A DNA stretch of 64,000 bases from the NCBI RefSeq assembly GCF_013426205.1, contig NC_089424.1, forward strand, positions 2,046,001 to 2,110,000, read 5' to 3'. This DNA is from Metarhizium brunneum. Taxonomy: Eukaryota > Ascomycota > Sordariomycetes > Hypocreales > Clavicipitaceae. Position 1 is the first letter of the stretch. Every line of letters begins with the position of its first letter. A program made the position numbers and the translations under genes. Below are positions 1-10,561 of the stretch, piece by piece. The notes under the pieces were generated by a model, which made no database searches, was not told the origin of the DNA, and saw only the letters and a program-made list of their open reading frames with translations.

Positions 1-1637
1 CATGGCGACCGGCCCCATCAGCATCATCATCATCATCATCGTCGTCGTCCCATTCCGGATGCGGAAGAGTAAAACTAACCACCCTCCAAACGCTTGGATC
101 TCCACGCTTCAGTCTGCGCGTCGTGGTTCCATGACGGAGCTTTCGACATGATGCGCGAAGCAAATCTCCCGTCCTGTCTGTTTCAATTTCCTCGTGCCTT
201 TGGCTTGCAAACCGCCCTTGGCCCTGGCAGCCCGTTTTAGGCGTTCTAGCTCGCCTGGCTATGTACATGGGTTCTGTCCAACGGGGCTGAAAGACTCAAA
301 TAAACTTCCGGTCCTGCCGCTACCGTCCGTGGATAGCCTACTTAAGTAGATTCTAGGGTTAAAGAGAACAGCCTGCGTAGACCAGGGCACCGCCTGGCCA
401 GGCATCTATGTACTGTACTTAAGTACTTAACCTAGGTACTTAAACTTAGTAGTCTGTAGGTAAAGTACCCAGGTACTTAAGTACTTGAGTAAGAAGTACT
501 CCGTAAGGTGATGCAGAATTATCGACCTGACTTTGAGCTGATGAGCAGCAGCCCCACCATCGACAGCAGGCATAAATCATTTTTCAAGCATCATACGTCA
601 TCACAACTCCCAGAGTCTGTGCTAGGTACCTTATGTATAATCACACGACAGCCAGGAAGTTTGGATCAAGGCAGAAATCCCAGCTTGAGTATCAAAATAC
701 ACAAGTATTATCAACCAAAGGTAAGTAATGCGCCGCCTGCGTCTAAGCAGTGCAGGTTGGATTGCGCATGTTGTAAACGGCTGTTTTCTCGTAGCTTGGT
801 TGCGTACATACTTAAGTACTAAGTAGTTTATTCCAGCCCGCTTGTCCCAGGCTCGACTTTTCGTGGCCTTGTCATTGTCACAACAGATCAACTCCGTACT
901 TAAGTAAGTACCTAGGTAGGTGAATGGAGTCAGGCGTTGCGTTAGATGCCCCCACCAGTTGACTGCCAGAAGCTTGTGCCGGCCAATGGCCTAGGGGTCT
1001 TCACCGGGCCAGACAGTAAGAACTGCCCAACTGCCCAGGCTAGGCTTTACGATAGCGGCTGCTCTGATAGGCCACGTTACCGGCATTCTTTATTACAGTA
1101 CTCCGTACGTACTTTCCTCCGTGCCAAAACCGCGCGCGCGTCAATTTTGGGCCCCTGTCCGGCGTGCTCCAGCCTGGTCAAGCCTCTTTGGTTCAATCCC
1201 CGTCTCAGCGCATTGCCTACGGAGCTCCTGGAGAAAAAGTTGACGCGATCTTCGTCACGATTCGCGTGTCCGTCACCATCACTGTAGCCACACGTCGTAC
1301 GGATCTCAACCAGGAGACCAGCCCTTTGTCTTTGGTTGGCAATTGGCCTGTTGCTGCAGACCTGGCACGAGCAACCTCGCATGCCGTTATCTCTGCGAGG
1401 GACTTGCCGAGGGTCTTGCGAGTCGCGGCGCGTCAGGGTTGGCCGGCTCTGTCGTTGATGGCATGGGGTCGTCGGCGCCGTACTTGGACGTGCTGAACAA
1501 ACGGTGTGCTTCCTCTTGGCAGGAATTCCGTCTTCTGGTGCTTGAAACAAAGCGCTGGTCTAAACGGGCAGGCACACACCAGCAGTTGCCGCGACATCTT
1601 TAGTCATCGCCGGGCGCCAAATCCTACGCTGGCCGAC
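1..1637. other. Intergenic, left flank of KMT6
   Basis: No gene recognised. The first 50 bases hold a CAT/GTC trinucleotide run (about 22-49). From about 340 to 510, and again at 806-830 and 893-921, there are many short palindromic steps built from CTTAAG and CCTAGG inside GTAC contexts. TACTCCGTA occurs at 497 and 1099. Open frames here, on both strands, carry no recognisable motif. The last few hundred bases are the likely promoter and 5' leader of KMT6. Confidence 0.6.
340..510. repeat. Cluster of TACTTAAGTA / CCTAGGTA palindromic steps
   Basis: Overlapping near-palindromes of the type GTACTTAAGTAC and CCTAGGTACTTAA recur in this stretch, with weaker echoes at 806-830 and 893-921. They are not in a fixed tandem period. 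Similar steps appear singly near 44262, 50242, 52710 and 53380. Function unknown. They could be a decayed repeat edge or simple local sequence slippage. Confidence 0.5.
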
Positions 1638-4600
1638 ATGTCACCCACGGGCTGGTCGGACATGCACATTCTTCGCGACATCAATGGACAACTGCCACTC
1701 GAGTCGGATCGTCCCGAATTTGTGGGAGCCGCAGCCCTGTCGTCCCGTCTCGAAGCCTTTGGCAATCGAAGACCGAGTCACCGCCAATCGAACTTCGGCA
1801 GAGCCGCGATCAGCCCGCCGCCACTACGACGACTGCCCGACGCGGCCCCAGGCCATTCTCATCGCACACAACCTCTTCCGACGTCGTTTGGACGTGACTC
1901 AGCGTCTTCGGCCTTGAACGGCGTGTGTGACAACCCTTTGGGTGATGATTTCTTAGAGACTGCCTTGAGCATGGCGCGACATACCACACCCCCTCTGCCG
2001 CCGCCGCCGTCGTCGCATCTCTCATCAGAAGCGCCTGCCATCAATGGCACGACCCCAAAGGCCCAAACAGACTCCATTGCAGATTGGACGACACCAAAAA
2101 TCATAAGCCAGCTCAACACCTGCCGACAAGATGTTAAAGAAGGCCATGCGAAGCTCACCGGGTACATCTTGGAGTCTACCAAGGTTACTGAACGCAGGAT
2201 TCGCCATGGGCGCGACCTTTTTGCAAATGTTCGCACTCCTGTGCTTACGGAGAAGAAAAGCACCACCATGCGAATCAAATCCAAGGTAACAGGCCTCGTA
2301 TTTTTTTTTGCCTGCCATCCTCGGACGGACGTGTACTGACCTAACCCGTCATAGCAACATCTCAAGGGAAAGCGAGACCAGCGAGAAGGACACTATACCC
2401 CGACATGCACCAAAACGAACAAGGACCGTGTCCCGCCTTACCGATTCCACCACGTCGAAATCAAAAAGAACGTCCTCACTCCCAACACGATGCTGACATT
2501 TGTGCCACATCTGCGAGACTTGGAAAGTTCTGAAGAAACCAAGTATAATCTTTGGCTCAAGGAGCTGGAGGACATTGACCTCAAGTCTGGGTTCAAACCT
2601 ATGAACCGTGAAGACAAGCAGCAGCTGACTATCCAGGGCGAGAGGGCCGCAACTGTGTCGCTGTATTTGGATACTTGGCTAGAAAACATGGCCATCCCTG
2701 GCTGCGACAAGTCGGCATTGATCAGCTATATGGCCGCCCGAGAACCGGATTACGCCATCACACCTCAACAAAAGTCTGACATTTTGAATTCTCACCGCAA
2801 AATTGAAAATGTCGTTCCGGGTGCCAACAAGGCAGCGCAAATGTTCACCGATGCCTTTCATCAGGTATTCAAAAACACACAGCCGGCATCAAAACAAATA
2901 GAGCTCCGAAGAGTGTTAATGATGGATGAGGCTGTGGACAACATCATGGATTCGAAGCCGATTGCAAAGGACGCCACCAGCCCACAGCTTCACGACGAGG
3001 ATGAAGACGAGTTGGCCGAGTCTAACTTGGCTACGTATTGCATTTTGGGCTGCCTAATATGTTTCAGTCATTCATGTGACCATGGCGAGTACGACAACAA
3101 AAATATGAAGCGCACATTTTCCATATCATCATGCTCACACCTCTCTGACGCCCTGAAGCGGAGACGCAACGGCATGGAACGTGACCGTCCGTCGCCCATC
3201 AAACCGTGTCGGCGACAGTGTTACCAGAGAGCTGGTGACCATGTACGCATGCATTTACATCCTCGCCCGTGGCTAGAAGATGAGAGAATCGTTCTACGAT
3301 CAATTTTTACAACCGCCAGCCACAGCACCTACATGGGGGACCCTATCTGTCTGGCGGCTGAATTTTTGAACCGGCATTGCGATGAAGTGTACACCGAGTT
3401 CAAATCAATGGGCATCTCGCTGCCTCAACCGGAACCTCCCGAAGCACCGAGGATAAAGAATCTGTCATGGTACGACCGACGACGAAAGGCCCTGTTGGGA
3501 GACTGGCAAGATCACACAACTAGCCATGCCCACCAACGTCGGGAAAATCTGGAACCCTGTTCTCACGAAGGCCCATGTGTGCCAGGAGTGTGTACCTGTG
3601 TAGATGCCAATGTCCTTTGCGAAAAGTTTTGCGGGTGCACGGTGGAAAATTGCGCATACAAATTTACTGGGTGTGCTTGCCATTCCCAAGGCAAGACCTG
3701 TTTAGATAGCAAGAAGGACAAGCCCTGCATATGTGTGCAGTTGAATCGTGAATGCGATCCTCAACTGTGTGGCTCCTGTGGTGCCCTGGAGCGTGCTGAC
3801 CCTCTCAACGCGGATGACGCGGAACTTCATGCAACTGGTTGCCAAAACTGCGATTTGCAGAGGGGGGTTGGAAAATCGCTGCTGTTGGGCCGGAGCCAGC
3901 TTGATGGCGTTGGGTATGGTCTGTTTACGGCGGAGGACATTGCTCAGGATGAGTTCATCATTGAGTACGTTGGCGAGCTGATTACACATGACGAAGGCGT
4001 ACGACGTGAGGCCCGCCGAGGCGATGTGTTTGACGAGGAGTCCAATGTGTCGTATGTCTTTACGCTTCTAGAAAACGAAGGCATCTGGGTTGACGCCGCG
4101 ATATACGGCAACTTGAGTCGCTACATTAACCACGCGTCAGAACATGACAACCGGGGGTGCAATATTACGCCGCGGATTCTTTACGTGAACGGGGAGTATC
4201 GGATCAAGTTTACCGCCATGAGAGACATCGAGGCAGGAGAGGAGCTGTTCTTCAACTACGGCGAGAACTTCCCCAATCTGACGAAGAAGCTGCTAGACCA
4301 CAAGGCGGCAGGCAAGCCAGAAACGAAAAGCAAAGCGGCAAAGTCGCGCCGACCCGAGAATCCTGAGACGATTGCCCGCAAGGCCACAAAGGCTGATGAC
4401 ACCAAGCGACGGCCGGGCCGACCGCGAGTGAAGCGAGACTTACCTCCTGGCTTCGCGCTCGAGGCAGTGGATACGGACACGGCGCCGGGGCCTCAATCAC
4501 GCAAACGCAAGCGGCGACTGCAAGATGATAGCGATGAGGACGACTATGACGGGGTAGTCTCCGTGAAAACAGCGAATGGGGACGGAGGCAGAGGCGGACG

Positions 4601-5147
4601 CGAGTCGGAGGAGCCAGGTTCGGCATCAAGATTACGCAGAAGGGCCCGGACGAGCACGGAAACACCAACAAAGCGGACTGAGCCGCCGAAAAAGACACGA
4701 GGCAAGAGAGGCGGAGCACGGCCAGGTAGTGGAAGGCCCAGAAAACACCCACGACCAGTGCCTAAGCCAGCAGCGGCCTCGCAGTCCAGGGGTGACGATG
4801 GATCGACTGTAGCTGGCGATGCTGCTCCCAGTCCAGGCGCAGAGGATGATGCAACACCGGCATCCGCATCCGTGTCCGTATCAGCTCCGGTATCGTTGAG
4901 GCATGCGAATACACCGGAACCAAAGCGGATCACCAGGCATTCAGAAAAGATGGACATGGAGATTGCGGATAGCGAGGATAACATGTCAACCGCGGCGTTG
5001 AGGAGCAGTGGAGCGAAGACGACGGATGTGAGTGCGGCGCGGGAAGACGACGACGATCAAGACGTGGTGATTCGGCAGCGAAGCGATAGAGCGTCGAGGA
5101 CCAGACGGCCGCCAGCCAAGTTTAGAGATGATGATATTTGGAACTGA
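1638..5147 (+). CDS. kmt6: KMT6/EZH2-type histone H3K27 methyltransferase (PRC2 catalytic subunit)
   Basis: Two exons, 1638-2285 and 2355-5147, with a 69-nt intron (GTAACA, CTAAC, ATAG) in phase 0; about 1146 residues. Role: catalytic subunit of Polycomb repressive complex 2, which trimethylates H3K27 and silences facultative heterochromatin. The sequence shows a Cys-rich CXC/pre-SET region from about residue 630 (many Cys, for example VLCEKFCGC) and a SET domain at about 720-860 with the cofactor/active-site motifs NHASE, near residue 808, and ELFFNYGE, near 850. The segment LATYCILGCLICFSHSCDHGE at about 440 resembles the EZH2 family ahead of the CXC. After SET comes a basic, acidic-patched tail of nearly 300 residues with two AT-hook-like cores (PGRPR near 902, SGRPRK near 1007). 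The start ATG at 1638 opens a plausible N-terminus; the frame is open further upstream but without a good ATG. Identity is confident; the exact start is less so. Confidence 0.95.
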
Positions 5148-6094
5148 GCTACGGAACCGGGTTCATGGAAGGACGGGCGGCGTTTTGTACATTGGCAGTT
5201 GGTGGCTGGGAGGCGACGTGGCGCATTTGTACCATGATGAAGACATTTTATCTGAAAGCTAGGTGATTGTGGGAGGAGTCGATGTGAAAATAAAAAAAAC
5301 AAGTCTACAAGACTTGATGTGGCGGTTGATGCAATGGCGGGAGTGTGTTGTTATTAAAGTGTGAATTGTTTCGCTCTGTAGTCAAAGTGATACATATTAC
5401 AAGCATGATGCGAGTATCGTGTCAGCGTAACATCTAATAACACAGTAGTAGGCTGTACCAGGCCAAGAATAGTAAGAGCCCAGAAAAGTAGACTGTTTAA
5501 GCATCGTGAAGGGTTAAATGTACCAGCGTAATTGGTGCCGCGCCGCGGCCCGCTAGCCAAGGCCATCTCGCGATAGCCTCAGCCACCGTGATCATGGAAG
5601 CAAAACTTTGCCTTGTCACCATGTTTCAACATGAACATTGAAGGTGTAACCTGGGCAATTGGGGCGGACCGAGCTGAAGCTCCGGTGGGTCCTCGGGCCA
5701 GCAAAACATCAATTGATTGAACATTGAACCCACATGCACATGCAGGCTGCCAGGTTCTGTGGCTTCTGTCCGATTCCCCCGGCCATCCATTGGCCCCAGC
5801 AACGAGGCGATGACGTTGTCCCTGGCACATGTCTAGCTAGTTCCATGTCCAGGACTCCAGGCCGCACCTCCACCATCACCCACGGCAAGCGCCTGCTTGA
5901 CCTTGCTCCTCCATCCGGCGGCAAACTGGCCACTTTACAGCCTTACCGTCATTCCGACGCCATAAATACCCGCGAACTGCAGACACCACCACCTCTATTG
6001 CAATTCTTCTTCAATCCCGTCTCTTGCCTGCCTGCCTGCACGCACCTGAGTGCCCCCATTACGCCCCAGAATCGCAGCAGATAACACGCCCATC
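5148..6094. other. Intergenic between KMT6 and the Bap31/Yet3 gene
   Basis: No gene seen. The first part is the KMT6 3' region. A CATAAATACC TATA-like site near 5960 and a pyrimidine-rich leader (about 5990-6050) fit the promoter and 5' UTR of the next gene. Confidence 0.5.
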
Positions 6095-6926
6095 ATGACG
6101 CTCTACTACTCTCTCGTACGTCCGACGTTGCCGCGCACGCATTCTTGGCTCCAGCTGACACGCGGATAGGTCTTCTTCCTCCTCGTCCTGGAGATGGTGC
6201 TCTTTATGCTCCTCCTAATCCCTCTCCCGCACACGGCCAAGCGCAAGGTCTTTACGTACGTTTGTTCCACTTGAAATTGCAGAGCATCCGCTGACCTCGC
6301 CCGCAGCTTCATCTCCGAAAACCCCATCATCTCCAAGGTCATGTACTGGCTCAAAATCACCTTTGTCTTCATCCTCATCCTGTTCATCGACAGCGTGAAC
6401 CGCGTGTACCGCGTGCAACTGGAAGTGGTCGCCGCGGGAGAACAGGCGTCCAAGGGAGCGTACGTATACCACGTTGCTTGACTTTTTGACACACCTCGAG
6501 AGGGGCTTTCAGCTAATGAGCGCATAACCGCTTTGCAAACCAAACAAACAAACAGGCTAACGTGACTCCACAAACAGTGCTATTCTGGGCCACGAACGCC
6601 TCGAAGTCCAGGCGCGTAAATTCTACTCCCAGCGAAACATGTACCTCTGCGGCTTTACCCTGTTCCTGTCGCTCATCTTGAACCGCACCTACGTCATGAT
6701 CATTGACAACATCAAGCTGGAGGACAAGGTCCAGGCGTTTGAGAGCAACAAGAACTACAAGGAGAACAAGTCGAGTGAGGTTGCCGAGCTGCAGAAGCGG
6801 CTGGCCATGAAGGAGCAGGATTTGCAGACGCTCAAGAAGCAGAGTGAGGGGCTGCACAGGAGCTATGACGAGCTGAGCGACAAGTACGCGGCTACGCAGG
6901 TTGACGAGGGGAAGAAGGGGAAATAA
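6095..6926 (+). CDS. Bap31/Yet3-family ER membrane protein
   Basis: Four exons: 6095-6115, 6170-6255, 6307-6459 and 6578-6926; 202 residues, the usual family size. All introns are GT-AG and phases agree. Three hydrophobic segments (about residues 6-27, 46-66 and 104-122) are followed by a charged coiled-coil tail (about 135-190). This is the layout of BCAP31 and yeast Yet1/Yet3, which sit in the ER membrane and help sort membrane proteins and associate with the translocon. The C-terminus is KKGK, with lysines at -3 and -4, matching the KKxx retrieval signal for return from Golgi to ER. Short 5' exons are normal for fungal members. Function is inferred from family; the fold call is firm. Confidence 0.9.
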
Positions 6927-7357
6927 AGGACGAGTGACGAGGTTGTCAACTGCAAAGAGGGAGGAGAAAAGGGGAGGGAGGGGGTGGTTATCATGTTTGG
7001 GCCCAGTGTGAATGGTGAAGTTGTGCCGGGGTGGAGGGATACGAGGCTGGTGTGATGCAGATGAAAAAAAAGATGCGGCGTCAATTTATTGATAATTTAA
7101 CTGCTACTTTGCTTGTTGTTTACCGTCTCGTAACAAGCCTGTCCCGAAGTGCTGTCCAAGTCCAACCTACTCGAGTTTCGCACACGTTGTGTGATGCAGA
7201 AGCGGCGCATGGATGTGATTTGTTTACGAGTTATACAGAAAGGCTCATTTCACGCTTCGCAACTAACCGAAATTGACAAGCTACATGCACACGTACGCTC
7301 CCGTTGCCAAACCCAGCACACGCCGACCATGGCAATATAATCACCGTCACTCAGGCC
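6927..7357. other. Intergenic between convergent genes
   Basis: This is the shared 3' side of the Bap31/Yet3 gene (+) and the helix-hairpin-helix gene (-). A purine-rich stretch (about 6957-6990) is the only visible structure; no further gene seen. Confidence 0.5.
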
Positions 7358-8485
7358 TCAGGCCCTGTGCCTCTTTGATCGCCGCAACCCCGTCTCATCG
7401 CCGCCGCCGTCCGTCCGTCGTTTCGGCGCGCTCTGCTTCGTTTCCGCGGCGTCCCTGCCGACGGCTTTCTTCTTGTCCTTGCCTGCGGCGGCGGCGGCCC
7501 TCTTCCCAGCTTTGCCGGCGGCGGCGAGCCCCTGGATGTTTGTCCCCGACTTGCCCTTTACCACCACGTACGCGACCTTTTCCACGTCGACCATGCCGAC
7601 GCCCAGCCTGCGCGCTAGCTCGCCCGCGCGCTGCCGCAGCTGCGCGTACTCGCTGGGCGTGTACCTGATGGGCGCGTCCTTGTTCCCGCCGCGGCAGAGC
7701 CAGTAGTACGCCTCGTCGGAGAAGAAGACTACGTTTCCGGGGTCGTGGACGTTGAGCAGGAGGGACGCGGTGGCGGGGCCCACGCCCCTGAGCTTGGTGA
7801 GCGCGTCGAGGGCCGCTTGGGCGTGCGTCGACGGGCTGGTCCTGTACTGCGCGACGGCGGATGATATGGTCTGCTGGGCGAGGGGGGCCGGGTTGGAGGA
7901 GACGAGGGACATGAGGGTTGGGCGGAATTTGCCGTGGCGTCTGGGGGGGGGAGGTGGTTAGTTGGTTTGGAGGAACGGCGAGGTGTGAAGATGGATGATG
8001 TGAACAAGATGTGAAGACGTAGGCAGTTGGGATGTGAAGATGGATGATGTGCGCAAGATGTGAAGACGCAGGCAGTTGGGATGTGAAGATGGATGGTGTG
8101 AACAAGATGTGAAGACGCAGGCAGTTGGGATGTGACGATGGATGATGTGCGCAAGATGTGAAGCAAGACGTGGACAGGACAAGGCGCGGGACGACAGACA
8201 GTTTCCACTCAACGAGGCTTTGGACGTCTGGGAGCGTCATTTCCTGGCCCTGCTTGCCGAACAGGAGGGGCGCCTTGTCGTAGCGGTAGGCGTCTAGGTC
8301 TTTGAGGGTCTTTTGGCCAGGTTTTTGAGCTGGTAATGAGGTGTTGGTTAGCTGGCTGGGCGGGCGTGCGGGCTGGGCAGGTACGTGCTGCTTTTGGCTG
8401 TGGACATGGCATCTATCAAGGCCGGGTATTCGGCTAGGAGGGCGTCAAATTCGGGCCTGGATATCGTTTCTGCAGAGGGCGACAT
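7358..8485 (-). CDS. Conserved fungal protein with helix-hairpin-helix (DNA glycosylase-like) motif
   Basis: Modelled exons: 8485-8385, 8329-8200 and 7940-7358, about 270 residues. The core reads LTKLRGVGPATASLLL, a helix-hairpin-helix of the DNA-glycosylase type, followed by FFSDEAYYW, as in a widespread uncharacterised fungal family; the preceding VEWKL-RHGKFRPTLMSLV joins perfectly across the last intron (7941-8199, donor GTCTGT, CTAAC branch, polyC-AG). The tail is Lys/Ala-rich and basic, suggesting nuclear location. No catalytic Lys/Asp pair of a true glycosylase could be assigned. Odd points: the last intron holds a 49-bp minisatellite, and joining exon 1 to exon 2 with the obvious GTACCT donor and CCAG acceptor leaves the frame off by one. 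Either a GC donor is used 7 nt earlier on the minus strand or there is a one-base indel in the AAAAA run at 8322-8326. Biochemical role unknown. Confidence 0.7.
7982..8163. repeat. 49-bp minisatellite, about 3.7 copies, inside an intron
   Basis: Units start at 7982, 8031, 8080 and 8129, exactly 49 bp apart, with the pattern GATGTGAAGATGGATGATGT, then a GAACAAG or GCGCAAG variant, then GATGTGAAGACGCAGGCAGTTGG. The last unit is cut short at about 8163. Copies differ by only a few bases, and the alternation of GAACAAG and GCGCAAG suggests a higher-order two-unit amplification. The array lies fully inside the last intron (7941-8199) of the helix-hairpin-helix gene and is free of stop codons in all three minus-strand frames. 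Confidence 0.95.
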
Positions 8486-9404
8486 TGCTGCGATGGGCTG
8501 CTGTGGGTGGTGAATCTCGAGATGGTGAAGCTGTGTGTCCACTGTTCAGTCTTCAGGCGGCTTGGGGAAAGTGAGCTGTCAGCGCTTGGATTGTGTTTTG
8601 CCGATTGCTGACGGCGCTGCATCCGTGCGTAACGGGGACGAGAGAATAGGTCAGCTGGATTATTATTTCTATTTTGAAGTTGCTCATGTCGCGGATATGT
8701 ACTTACGTACGGAGTATGTATGTTCGCTCATGCGCCGGACTGGGATGACCAATGGTGCTGCGCGCCTCGATGAGCTGCATGAACAAGTCACTGGCGCACG
8801 AAAAAAGTGTGGCGGCTACTTTGTATCCACAATGCATCGACGACACCTCGTCTTCACACATCATGGACTCGCAATGTTGAATGGAATCACAGCGTCACAG
8901 ACCAACAAAGGTGCTTCAGAGGTCCCTGGCTATGACCATCTTTGTTCCCGCAATGGGAGAACGGCCAAGGTGTCCTTGCGTCTGTATCCAGGCAGTCATT
9001 GTGGCTGGACAGCGCAATGCATCCTCCTCACTTCAACCCCAGCTCTGCCCCTGAAACAGCACAAAAACTGCTACAGATAGGCAACCGAACAGCTGGTGTA
9101 CTGAGATAATCGGGTCTTTATTCCAGGGACGCGTCGTCAGCTGGCGGTGTAATAGGAACAGTAGCAGCTTCAATGGCCTCTAGTGTGCATCTCGACAGGC
9201 GGCCCCTTCTTCTCCCCTTCTTCTCTTCATCTCCTGGCTATATAAAGACACCCTTCCCCCCTACCCGACCTCTCGGGAAAGCCCTGCTATCGACCAAAGT
9301 CACATTTACAACCCAACATCATACACTACTACGGCCCGATATCATACTCCACTAAAGCCCGATTCTATTTCTCCCACTACAACCACTACGAACAAGAAAC
9401 AACC
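8486..9404. other. Intergenic; promoter of the first small Cys-rich gene
   Basis: No gene supported. TACGGAGTA at 8708. A TATATAAA box at 9239-9246 lies about 165 bases ahead of the ATG at 9405, followed by a C-rich leader. A long plus frame crosses this region (about 8535-9080) but has no motif or plausible splice context. Confidence 0.5.
9239..9246 (+). promoter_or_regulatory. TATA box for the small Cys-rich gene at 9405
   Basis: TATATAAA, 166 bases upstream of the ATG at 9405. A matching TATAAATA sits 161 bases upstream of the related broken copy at 10562, so the promoter arrangement appears duplicated with the genes. Confidence 0.55.
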
Positions 9405-9629
9405 ATGTGCGAGGTCTTCACCCTCTCGGATCAGTGCACATGGTGCAGAACAGTTTTCCAACCGCCGGTGTCTACCAGGACTGAGTTTTGCAGGGTAGCC
9501 CGCAGAAAAAAAGGCCGGCGTCGAAGTTGCGCAACTTTCACATCGTACATAACATTCAACTGGATGACTTGTGCGGGTTGCGAGGCGAATATGATCGTGG
9601 ACGATGGCACCTACAATGTGGTGGACTAA
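9405..9629 (+). CDS. Small Cys-rich protein of the MCE...CxxC type (74 residues)
   Basis: Single exon, 74 residues, ATG in a good context (CAACCATG). It begins MCEVFTLSDQCTWC and later has C, C and a CAGCEA pair, so the cysteines fall as C2, C11, C14, C29, C42, C55, C58. I recall many small ascomycete proteins that start MC(E/I), carry a C-x2-C or CGH motif, then CxxA and a final CxxC; their function is not known and a zinc-binding fold is likely. No signal peptide is visible, so it is probably intracellular. The middle is basic (RRKKGRRRS). It has a TATA box and a related broken copy about 1.15 kb downstream. I infer a real gene from motif, promoter and paralog, not from any known function. 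Confidence 0.6.
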   Translation: MCEVFTLSDQCTWCRTVFQPPVSTRTEFCRVARRKKGRRRSCATFTSYITFNWMTCAGCEANMIVDDGTYNVVD

Positions 9630-9747
9630 TTCTATCCTCCATTTCCCAACCATATACAGACACCCACAGCCCTACTCAAGCTGTTGGACGTCTTGCTGTT
9701 GAGCAAACGTCATATATACAGACCCACGACTCAAACGACAACACACC

Positions 9748-9852
9748 ATGACATTTTGCTTCAACTGCCACGAAGCGGCAAAAACGCGCAAGGGCTATGC
9801 GACAGACAAAGGAAATCATGGTTGGGGCACGACTCTGTACGCAAACTCTTGA
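9748..9852 (+). CDS. Tiny ORF with C-x2-C (34 residues), possible relic of the same family
   Basis: ATG at 9748 in a favourable context (ACACACCATG) opens 34 codons with an early CFNC pair and a basic stretch, then stops. CATATATA lies just upstream at 9710-9717. It is in the same orientation and interval as the two MCE-type sequences on either side. It may be a truncated family member, or a chance ORF. I see no other support. Confidence 0.3.
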   Translation: MTFCFNCHEAAKTRKGYATDKGNHGWGTTLYANS

Positions 9853-10244
9853 GGAGCCAGACGGTTCGGTGAGGAATGACGGACAGAAGGGAAATATGGT
9901 GATGGATACTCGGATGGGTGAACGGGCGTGCTGGCACATGGTTTATGATTTGGACTTTTTGGACTTGAGTGTGTTACTGTTTTGTTGAGGGATGTTATTT
10001 GTTGATTTTGGGCCATGTTGTCAGTCCAGAACGAGTGTGTCTTGTTTTTTTAGTTGGATTGTTTCGTTTTCCCCCTTGGGTTTTAGTACTGTCATTCGTT
10101 TACAGAGATGCTGGTTCTTCTTGTTGTGTCTAGCGTCCCTGATTGTGACGGATCGAGTATGCATGTTGTAAAATCGACGTTGTATCCAACACCTGACTTG
10201 TGATAATTCTTTAAACCGCTGCAATCACTGCTCATCCTGAAAAC

Positions 10245-10352
10245 ATGCCCGCTTTGTACTCACAGTCGGACCAACCAAGTTCCGCTCATCTCTTCGAGGA
10301 CACGTGTGAAGACTGCGACATGTCCTTTGTTCACAAAGAGATCACCAGCTGA
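10245..10352 (+). pseudogene. Tiny ORF with CEDC motif, possible truncated Cys-rich family copy
   Basis: A 35-codon ORF containing LFEDTCEDCDMSFVHKEI. The spacing of an acidic residue, C-x2-C, then a hydrophobic stretch and HK resembles the start of the copies at 9405 and 10562, but the leading MCE is absent and the rest of the domain is missing. Treated as a possible relic; weak evidence. Confidence 0.25.
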
Positions 10353-10400
10353 ACAGCCCACGATTCGGTGACCAGTCTGGTTTACTCATAGCTTTTCAAA

Positions 10401-10408
10401 TATAAATA
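10401..10408 (+). promoter_or_regulatory. TATA box ahead of the broken Cys-rich copy
   Basis: TATAAATA, 161 bases before the ATG at 10562. Together with the box at 9239 it suggests a duplicated promoter-gene module. Confidence 0.45.
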
Positions 10409-10561
10409 GCCCACTTGCCGCCCTTTTTGCACAAGTCCCCGGCGGTTCGTCAAGCCCTCACCTCGACCGTCGAGCACACCGGCGACTCACTCCCACGACG
10501 GCATTTCCGATCAAGAGAATATACTACGGTTCGAATCCCAGCAGCCGCCGCGACAATCAAC

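Noticed and set aside
7395..8240. 281-codon minus frame through the minisatellite
   Set aside because: It reads VEWKL and then repeat peptides, losing the family sequence RHGKFRP that is restored by splicing; the frame is open only because the repeat lacks stops.
8535..9080. 181-codon plus frame
   Set aside because: Non-ATG start, no recognisable motif and no splice context; likely chance.
10522..10545. GGTTCGAATCC resembling a tRNA T arm
   Set aside because: No matching acceptor stem, D arm or anticodon arm upstream; it lies in the leader of the Cys-rich copy.
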